DNA from: Dysgonamonadaceae bacterium
Lineage (GTDB): Bacteria > Bacteroidota > Bacteroidia > Bacteroidales > Azobacteroidaceae
DNA: 5,797 bases
Assembly: GCA_031287395.1 (NCBI GenBank)
Contig: JAITTA010000162.1
Span: 1-5,797 of the forward strand
Direction: 5' to 3'
Positions 1 through 4,553 of the stretch are shown here, one piece after another (position 1 is the first letter of the stretch; each line of letters opens with the position of its first letter). Below the pieces are notes generated by a model. That model was not told the DNA's origin. It saw only the letters and a program-made list of their open reading frames with translations, and ran no database searches. The position numbers and the translations under genes were made by a program.

Positions 1-201
1 TCCCCCAACCCGACATCGGGAATCATCCGGGTGAGTAATACCCAGGCGAACCAAACGGTCCGCATCACGGATGTGACCGGTTCGCTGAAGGGAACTTACA
101 AAACCGGGGAAGGCACGACGACGATCGACCTGACAGGCTATGCCAAAGGCACGTACCTGTTACAGTACAACGGCAAAATTTTCAAGGTCATCAAAAATTA
201 A
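1..201 (+). CDS. C-terminal end of a T9SS-secreted protein (type A sorting domain), 5' truncated by the window edge
   Basis: Only the last 66 residues are present, read in frame from base 1 to a TAA at 199-201. They match the layout of the type IX secretion system type A C-terminal sorting domain: PNPTSG at residues 2-7, a VRITDVTGSLKG strand-turn motif, a TTTIDLTGYAKGTYLLQY motif, then a lysine-rich end (IFKVIKN). In this family the domain guides an exported protein through the outer-membrane T9SS translocon, is cleaved, and the protein is usually left on the cell surface or released. The functional part of the protein lies outside the window, so its activity cannot be told. By my count 99 of the first 180 bases are G or C (55%), somewhat above most neighbouring coding sequence. 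A hairpin terminator follows 33 bp after the stop. I am confident of the sorting domain, but not of the protein's role. Confidence 0.88.
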   Translation, partial: SPNPTSGIIRVSNTQANQTVRITDVTGSLKGTYKTGEGTTTIDLTGYAKGTYLLQYNGKIFKVIKN

Positions 202-234
202 TGTGATAATAAATAAAAAGCTGATGTGATAATG

Positions 235-266
235 AAACAGGGGCGACTACACTGTCGCTCCTGTTT
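235..266 (+). terminator. Hairpin terminator after the T9SS-sorted gene
   Basis: A 13-bp stem (235-247 with 254-266, one G-U wobble) closes a 6-nt loop. The left arm is AAACAGGGGCGAC and the right arm GTCGCTCCTGTTT. The right arm ends in TTT, and a second TTTT follows at about 275. An A-rich stretch precedes the stem, so the structure could also stop transcription arriving from the minus-strand gene on the right. The position just after a stop codon and the GC-rich core support an intrinsic terminator. The short U tract is the weak point. Confidence 0.75.
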
Positions 267-326
267 GAATTGTGATTTTAGGATAATTTGAGACAGCCTC
301 TTTACGAATTTACGATAAAAATACAA

Positions 327-344
327 GAAAATTCCCGTATTTTC
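327..344 (-). terminator. Possible AT-rich terminator after the methyltransferase pair
   Basis: Read on the minus strand, GAAAAT and ATTTTC form a 6-bp stem around a 6-nt loop, followed by TTGTATTTTT. It sits about 30 bp past the stop of the methyltransferase gene ending at 375. A competing 7-bp pairing (318-324 with 337-343) is also possible. The stem is short and almost all A-T, so this is a weak candidate. The stronger hairpin at 235-266 may serve both directions instead. Confidence 0.3.
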
Positions 345-374
345 ATTATTGATCTTAACAATAAAATCATTTAT

Positions 375-1163
375 TCAGAAAGCGGCTTTGCCGTTTTCCG
401 AATGTTGTCGGCGGAATTCTGCGCAAATAATAGCTGTCGCAACGGCTACATTCAGGGATTCCGATGTTTCGCTTTGTGGAGGGTAACTGGGAATGTGGAT
501 TTTTTGCGTAATGAACGATTCGATTTCGGAGCTGATACCGTTACCTTCATTTCCCATTACAATGAGTCCTGTCGGGCTCAAATCCTTTTGATACGGATTT
601 TCTCCTTCGAGAAAAGTGCCGTAGATGGGAAAAGCAGAATTTCCGGCTTCTTCCATATTTTTAAAAAAATCCGGAAGATTCAAATAGTGTGTGCGTACAC
701 GGGCTAAGGCTCCCATCGTTGCCTGCATTGTTTTAGGGTTGTATATATCGGCGGTATCGGGGGAGCAAATGATGGTTTCTATACCGAACCAGTCTGCCAG
801 GCGAATGATTGTTCCTAAATTTCCCGGATCCTGAATGCCATTTAGTACAAGGCTGAGTTTTGTTTTCAGCATTTCGGTATCCAGTATATAATCCGGTTGT
901 TTAAACACAGCCAGTACATTCTGAGGATTCCGGAGTAAACTTGCCCGTGCAATATCTCCTTTTTCCGCAATAACATGTTCTTTGGTCCGTATATCCCCCT
1001 GAGTAGCGAGCCAGGAAGATTCCGACAATAAAAATTCACATTCGAAATAAGGTAACATATCGGCCACAAGTTTATTCCCTTCTGCCAGGAAACAGCCGGT
1101 TTCCTTCCTGAATTTTTTATGTTCGAGGGAACGGATCCACTTTATTTTGTTTTTACTTAACAT
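375..1163 (-). CDS. SpoU/TrmH-family RNA 2'-O-ribose methyltransferase (second of a tandem pair)
   Basis: This 262-residue protein should transfer a methyl group from S-adenosylmethionine to a ribose 2'-OH in rRNA or tRNA, in the cytoplasm. The N-terminal part (about 1-95) is the SpoU substrate-binding domain, with the typical SLEHKKFRKETGCFLAEGNK start. The C-terminal part (about 103-252) is the knotted SPOUT fold. Motif 1 has DPGNLGTIIR with N115 and the catalytic-type R121. Motif 2 is IVMGNEGNGIS with E206. Motif 3 is ESLNVAVATAII with S236 and N238. All expected key residues are present. The IP-to-SLN spacer of motif 3 is four residues longer than in the upstream paralogue. The ATG lies 2 nt after the TAA of that paralogue, so the two are almost surely co-transcribed. 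Length is normal for the family. The target nucleotide cannot be read from the sequence, and RlmB-like or other specificities are possible. Confidence 0.9.
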   Translation of the reverse strand: MLSKNKIKWIRSLEHKKFRKETGCFLAEGNKLVADMLPYFECEFLLSESSWLATQGDIRTKEHVIAEKGDIARASLLRNPQNVLAVFKQPDYILDTEMLKTKLSLVLNGIQDPGNLGTIIRLADWFGIETIICSPDTADIYNPKTMQATMGALARVRTHYLNLPDFFKNMEEAGNSAFPIYGTFLEGENPYQKDLSPTGLIVMGNEGNGISSEIESFITQKIHIPSYPPQSETSESLNVAVATAIICAEFRRQHSENGKAAF

Positions 1164-1165
1164 CG

Positions 1166-1972
1166 TTAATAATTGGATTTAAAATCTCTTTGCCGCATCG
1201 CTTCAAAGGTAATTACCGCGGTTGATACGGATACATTCAGGGAGTCGATTTTTCCCCTCATAGGTATTTTAATACGGGCATCTGCATTCTCTAACCAGAA
1301 TCCGGTCAATCCGTCTGCTTCCGTACCCATAACGATAGAGGATGGAACTGTGAAATCCGTTTCATGGTACCGGCGTGTAGCGCTCAGTTCGGCAGCATAA
1401 ATCTTTATTCCTCCGGATTTCATGAACTCCAGAGCTTCCGAATTACTACAAACAGCCACCGGTACTGTAAAAAGGCAACCGACGCTGGAACGTATAATAT
1501 TAGGATTATAAATATCTGTTAGAGGGTCGCATACAACTACGGCATCGGCTCCTGAAGCATCGGCTGTACGCAAAATAGCCCCCAGGTTACCTGGTTTTTC
1601 GACGGCTTCCAGTAGGATGATGAATGGATTTTCCGGCAACTTCAGGTCATTTAAATGATGTGATTTTGGTTTAGCCAAGGCTAATAATCCGTCGGACCCT
1701 TCGCGGTATGCTATTTTTTCAAAAACGGCTTCAGAGACTTCAAATAGGAAGTTCGACCGGACCTGTTTCAGTAGTTCGGGATAGTCGCTTTTGGAGAAAA
1801 GCTCGTAACAAACAAAAACAGATTCGATGGAATAACCTCCTTCAATAGCTAGTGAAATTTCCCTGGCGCCCTCAATTACGAAAAGCCCGGTAGTTTTGCG
1901 CTCCCTTGCTTTCGCCTGTAGTTTGCTTATCTGTTTTATCCTTGAATTTTGTAAACTGACAATCTTTTCCAT
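1166..1972 (-). CDS. SpoU/TrmH-family RNA 2'-O-ribose methyltransferase (first of a tandem pair)
   Basis: A 268-residue cytoplasmic RNA methyltransferase of the same class as its downstream neighbour. Residues 1-100 form the substrate-binding domain (start MEKIVSLQNSRIKQISKLQ, then GLFVIEGAREI). Residues about 117-260 form the SPOUT domain: motif 1 AVEKPGNLGAILR with N129 and R135, motif 2 IVMGTEADGL with E218, motif 3 IPMRGKIDSLNVSVSTAVI with S244 and N246. The motif 3 spacer has the standard short form. The ATG is preceded on its own strand by TTATTAAAAAA, with no Shine-Dalgarno sequence, as is common in Bacteroidota. The 8-bp repeat element starts only about 8 bp upstream, so this gene either relies on read-through from the division-gene pair or has a promoter within or near the repeat. 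I saw no TAnnTTTG box immediately upstream. The exact RNA target is unknown. Confidence 0.9.
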   Translation of the reverse strand: MEKIVSLQNSRIKQISKLQAKARERKTTGLFVIEGAREISLAIEGGYSIESVFVCYELFSKSDYPELLKQVRSNFLFEVSEAVFEKIAYREGSDGLLALAKPKSHHLNDLKLPENPFIILLEAVEKPGNLGAILRTADASGADAVVVCDPLTDIYNPNIIRSSVGCLFTVPVAVCSNSEALEFMKSGGIKIYAAELSATRRYHETDFTVPSSIVMGTEADGLTGFWLENADARIKIPMRGKIDSLNVSVSTAVITFEAMRQRDFKSNY

Positions 1973-1980
1973 TTTTTTAA

Positions 1981-2128
1981 TAAGACCGTAAGACTGAAAG
2001 ACCGTAAGACCGTAAGACTGTAAGATCGTAAGATCGTAAGACTGTAAGACCGTAAGATGTGAGGATTTCGTTCTCTTACGGTCTTACAGTCTTACGATCT
2101 TACGATCTTACAGTCTTACGGTCTTTCA
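1981..2128. repeat. Inverted array of 8-bp TAAGAYYG repeats forming a 52-bp perfect stem
   Basis: Arm 1 (1981-2060) is ten head-to-tail 8-mers of the form TAAGACCG, TAAGACTG or TAAGATCG; the third starts with A instead of T and the tenth decays to TAAGATGT. Arm 2 (2073-2128) is the same array in inverse orientation: six full units (2079-2126), the outermost reading CGGTCTTT, plus a partial inner unit. Bases 2006-2057 pair without mismatch with 2074-2125, leaving a 16-nt loop at 2058-2073. The order of variants in the core of each arm is itself symmetric (CC, CT, TC, TC, CT, CC). Outside the perfect stem, the 10-mer TGAAAGACCG (1995-2004) is complementary to 2119-2128 if one 8-bp unit (2005-2012) is bulged out, so the arms differ by one unit. 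No flanking target duplication and no U tract are obvious. It lies between the membrane-protein and methyltransferase genes and overlaps the 3' end of the former. Confidence 0.95.
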
Positions 2129-2435
2129 CAAAAACCACATACAATTGTAAAACTGCCGAAACCGCCAGAAATAAAAACCATTCATTTTGTTTTCTGAACA
2201 TGAAAAAAGATGAAACGGGCAATAGAATGGCAGCTATCGCTTCTTGTATATTCAGTCGCTTGAGTCTTTTATTTGTTCCCCGGTATGGGCTTGTGAGATA
2301 GCATACGGCCACTCCGGCACATGCTACAGCGTAAACATACGGAACAAACGACCATTCGGTCATGTATAAAACCGCCGAAACCAATAGCATTATTGATGAA
2401 ATGTAAAACAGGTATTTTTTGAATTTTTGAGTCAT
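2100..2435 (-). CDS. Small multi-spanning membrane protein of unknown function, next to the division protein gene
   Basis: I do not recognise a named family for this 111-residue protein. It shows four hydrophobic segments, roughly 8-25, 30-48, 63-81 and 86-103, with a basic loop between the second and third (YRGTNKRLKR, 51-60), which would place that loop in the cytoplasm by the positive-inside rule. There are no recognisable catalytic motifs. The start codon is 2 nt after the stop of the FtsB/DivIC-like gene, so the two form an operon, and a link to the cell envelope or to division is a reasonable but unproven guess. The last codons (KDRKTVRS) and the TAA at 2100-2102 lie inside arm 2 of the 8-bp repeat element. 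The present C-terminus may therefore have been set by the repeat rather than by the ancestral gene. Tight coupling and sensible topology make it likely to be a real gene. Confidence 0.75.
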   Translation of the reverse strand: MTQKFKKYLFYISSIMLLVSAVLYMTEWSFVPYVYAVACAGVAVCYLTSPYRGTNKRLKRLNIQEAIAAILLPVSSFFMFRKQNEWFLFLAVSAVLQLYVVFVKDRKTVRS

Positions 2436-2437
2436 GG

Positions 2438-2755
2438 CTAAGGGATTATGATAAAAAGGTCTTCGTTCTGTTTTGTCATGTGAAATTGTTCCCGGGCATA
2501 TTTTTCAAGGCTTTCGTTATCGCTTTTCAACGATTCCAGTTTCCGGGAATTTTCTTCCTTTAGTTTATTGTAATATTCAATTTCTTTTTGTAGCCGGTTA
2601 ATTTCCCGGTCGTATGCATACCGTTTCAGAAGAGTACTGTCCCCAATACAGAATGTAACGATCAGAAATATGAAGATCGCAACATAATACTTGTTTATAG
2701 GTATCCTTTTAAACTTATCTGCAAATGAAAATACCTTCTTAAAAAATTGATTCAT
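2438..2755 (-). CDS. FtsB/DivIC-type septum formation initiator protein
   Basis: This 105-residue protein has the bitopic layout of FtsB/DivIC proteins: a short basic cytoplasmic N-terminus (1-22), one transmembrane helix (about 23-40), and a periplasmic coiled coil (about 46-88) rich in Leu, Lys and Glu. It ends with ESLEKYAREQFHMTKQNEDL and a hydrophobic FIIIP tail. The AREQFxMxKxxEDxF pattern is characteristic of the family. In studied bacteria FtsB/DivIC pairs with FtsL and FtsQ/DivIB and helps activate septal peptidoglycan synthesis. The length is normal. It is the first gene of the minus-strand run, followed 2 nt later by the membrane-protein gene. A perfect TAnnTTTG box lies just upstream at 2776-2783. 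The symbol is left blank because FtsB and DivIC cannot be told apart here. Confidence 0.88.
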   Translation of the reverse strand: MNQFFKKVFSFADKFKRIPINKYYVAIFIFLIVTFCIGDSTLLKRYAYDREINRLQKEIEYYNKLKEENSRKLESLKSDNESLEKYAREQFHMTKQNEDLFIIIP

Positions 2756-2775
2756 AGGAAACCGGATTGAATACG

Positions 2776-2783
2776 CAAAAGTA
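2776..2783 (-). promoter_or_regulatory. Putative -7 box of the division-gene operon
   Basis: On the minus strand the sequence is TACTTTTG, a perfect match to the Bacteroidota housekeeping sigma -7 consensus TAnnTTTG, ending 20 bp before the ATG at 2755. No clear TTG -33 element is visible at the usual distance; the upstream DNA is AT-rich. Position and exact match make it credible, but short motifs do occur by chance. Confidence 0.55.
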
Positions 2784-2830
2784 CGAATAAAAATGAAGAA
2801 AATGAAAAATGAAGGAATGAAAAAAATAAT

Positions 2831-2838
2831 TATCTTTG
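2831..2838 (+). promoter_or_regulatory. Putative -7 box of dnaX
   Basis: TATCTTTG matches TAnnTTTG exactly and ends 20 bp before the dnaX ATG at 2859, implying a short leader of roughly 10-17 nt. No convincing TTG -33 element is seen, though the upstream tract is A-rich. There is no Shine-Dalgarno sequence between the box and the start codon (ATTGAAAATGT precedes it), as is normal in this phylum. Confidence 0.6.
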
Positions 2839-2858
2839 TAGAATATTATTGAAAATGT

Positions 2859-4553
2859 ATGGATAATTACATTGTTTCGGCGCGCAAGTACCGTCCGGCG
2901 ACATTCCGGTCGGTTATCGGGCAGCAGTCTTTAACAACTACTCTTAAAAATGCAATCCGCAATAATAAACTGGCTCACGCTTATTTGTTCTGTGGTCCGC
3001 GCGGAGTGGGTAAGACTACTTGTGCCCGGATTTTTGCCAAAACAATTAACTGCTCGTATCCGGGAGAAGACGGAGAAGCTTGTAATGCCTGTGAATCCTG
3101 CGTGTCCTTTAATGAGCAACGTTCTTATAATATCCATGAACTGGATGCTGCTTCCAACAATTCGGTAGATGATATCCGTTCTCTGATTGAACAGGTTAGA
3201 ATTCCGCCACAAACGGGGAAATATAAAGTTTATATCATCGATGAAGTCCATATGTTGTCGGCGGCGGCGTTCAATGCTTTTTTGAAAACTCTGGAAGAAC
3301 CTCCGCGGTATGCCATTTTTATTCTTGCTACAACGGAAAAACATAAGATACTTCCGACGATTCTTTCCCGTTGCCAGATTTACGATTTTAATCGCATCGG
3401 CATTAATGACACGGTCGATTATCTTGAATATGTGGCCGGGCAGGAGAATGTTTCTTTCGAGAAAGAAGCTTTGAATGTTATTGCTCAGAAAGCCGACGGA
3501 GGCATGCGTGATGCGTTATCGATCTTTGATCAGGTAATCAGTTTTACCGGGGGAAATATTACTTACCGGTCCGTCATTGAGAATTTAAATGTACTGGATT
3601 ACGAGTATTATTTCAAACTGACCGGAAATATTCTGCAAAGTAATGTCGGAGCATGCCTGCTTATTTTCAATGAGATACTTGGAAAAGGGTTTGAAGGGCA
3701 ACATTTTGTAGAAGGGCTGGCGTCTTTTTTCAGGGATTTACTGGTTTGTAAAGATCCGGAAACCATAGTCCTTTACGAAGTGGGAGAAGTTGTAAAATCG
3801 AAATATCAGACCGTAGCACAAGCCTGCGATATAAATTTTCTGTATAAGGCTATTGAACTGGCCAACGATTGTGATTTGGCTTATCGGGCCAGTAAAAATA
3901 AGCGTTTGTTGGTTGAACTGCTACTGATTAAGCTTTGCCAACAGAATAGTCCTTTACATCCGGAGGCTGATAAAAAAAAAACACTTGACCCGATAATTGT
4001 TTCTGATCCTCCGGTTACAAATGCTCCTCAACAAGCGGTTTCGAAGACTGAAAATAATATAGAAAAACCTCGTGGTAACGGTGTGCCGGGAGGGATACCG
4101 GTCAGTATTTCATTAAAAGAAATCCGGAACAAAAAGGAAGAAGAAAAAGCGGTTGGAGAACATGTAGCCGAAACGGACCGGGAACTTCCGCGTAATTCAT
4201 TTACCCGGGAGGAATTGATTGCAAAATGGAAAGCCTATGCACAGGATATCAGGGAAAAAATACACTTGAAAAATACCATGCTCAATATTTCTCCTGACCT
4301 GAAAGACAAGGAGACGGTTTTCGTTTCGGTATATAATCCCGGGCAGGCTCAGAAATTACAGGAAGAATCCACTTCACTGGTGGAGTTCCTTCGTCGTGAA
4401 TTGAAAAATGCATCTATCAGGATGGAAGTCGATATAACGGAACAGGAAAACACGCAAATAGCTTATACGGAATCTGATAAATATAAACTGTTTGTATCTA
4501 AAAATCCTCAGTTACAGCAGTTTGTAAATGAATTTCGGTTGCGTTTAGACTAA
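2859..4553 (+). CDS. dnaX: DNA polymerase III subunit gamma/tau (clamp-loader ATPase)
   Basis: The 564-residue full-length product is the tau form of the clamp-loader ATPase, which opens and loads the sliding beta clamp and ties polymerase cores to the helicase. The start YIVSARKYRPATF is canonical. The AAA+ core (about 1-178) shows Walker A GPRGVGKT (46-53), a zinc module of C65, C75, C78 and C81, Walker B IIDEVH (126-131), sensor 1 ATTE (157-160), and the SRC arginine finger with R171. The lid (about 179-240) has the sensor 2 motif GGMRDAL with R217. The collar domain runs to about 365. A charged, low-complexity linker (about 366-445) leads to a tau-specific tail (446-564), shorter than in E. 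coli, whose whole protein is 643 residues. Codons 372-374 are AAA AAA AAA within a run of ten A at the core-linker border, which could also yield a short gamma-like form. The gene stands alone on the plus strand and overlaps the convergent neighbour by 9 bp. Confidence 0.97.
   Translation: MDNYIVSARKYRPATFRSVIGQQSLTTTLKNAIRNNKLAHAYLFCGPRGVGKTTCARIFAKTINCSYPGEDGEACNACESCVSFNEQRSYNIHELDAASNNSVDDIRSLIEQVRIPPQTGKYKVYIIDEVHMLSAAAFNAFLKTLEEPPRYAIFILATTEKHKILPTILSRCQIYDFNRIGINDTVDYLEYVAGQENVSFEKEALNVIAQKADGGMRDALSIFDQVISFTGGNITYRSVIENLNVLDYEYYFKLTGNILQSNVGACLLIFNEILGKGFEGQHFVEGLASFFRDLLVCKDPETIVLYEVGEVVKSKYQTVAQACDINFLYKAIELANDCDLAYRASKNKRLLVELLLIKLCQQNSPLHPEADKKKTLDPIIVSDPPVTNAPQQAVSKTENNIEKPRGNGVPGGIPVSISLKEIRNKKEEEKAVGEHVAETDRELPRNSFTREELIAKWKAYAQDIREKIHLKNTMLNISPDLKDKETVFVSVYNPGQAQKLQEESTSLVEFLRRELKNASIRMEVDITEQENTQIAYTESDKYKLFVSKNPQLQQFVNEFRLRLD
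3960..4014 (+). promoter_or_regulatory. dnaX: Putative programmed slippage site in dnaX (A10 run with flanking pairing)
   Basis: Ten consecutive A (3972-3981) encode K372-K374 plus the first base of T375. With one extra A, or a -1 frameshift, the reading continues AAC ACT TGA and stops at 3986-3988, giving 376 residues. With one A fewer, or a +1 shift, it continues CAC TTG ACC CGA TAA and stops at 3994-3996, giving 378 residues. Either way the product keeps the ATPase, lid and collar domains and loses the tau tail, like gamma. E. coli dnaX uses ribosomal -1 frameshifting at A AAA AAG, and Thermus dnaX uses transcriptional slippage on nine A. A GGAGG (3962-3966) lies 5 nt before the run, and CCGGAGG (3960-3966) is complementary to CCTCCGG (4008-4014), so a hairpin could enclose the run. 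Location and consequences are seen directly; actual slippage is inferred. Confidence 0.72.

Noticed and set aside
201..233. Two copies of ATGTGATAAT (201-210 and 224-233)
   Set aside because: Ten AT-rich bases repeated once, the first overlapping the stop codon; most likely a small local duplication or chance, with no second sign of an operator.
288..707. A 139-codon plus-strand open frame
   Set aside because: It lies mostly antisense to the well-supported methyltransferase gene ending at 375 and has no family resemblance; its composition is that of a reverse-strand shadow.
866..1069. A 67-codon minus-strand open frame
   Set aside because: It overlaps the SpoU-family gene in another frame of the same strand and shows no start context or family features.
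1981..2128. CRISPR array or ordinary intrinsic terminator
   Set aside because: The units are 8 bp, contiguous and without spacers, so it is not CRISPR. The stem is far longer than a terminator and neither side is followed by a U tract.
2059..2301. An 80-codon plus-strand open frame with repeated LTVLRS peptides
   Set aside because: The peptide repeats are simply arm 2 of the 8-bp array read through, because the outgoing orientation has no stops; the rest is antisense to the membrane-protein gene.
2931..3344. A 137-codon minus-strand open frame inside dnaX
   Set aside because: It is antisense to the most conserved part of dnaX (Walker A to sensor 1) and has no recognisable domain.
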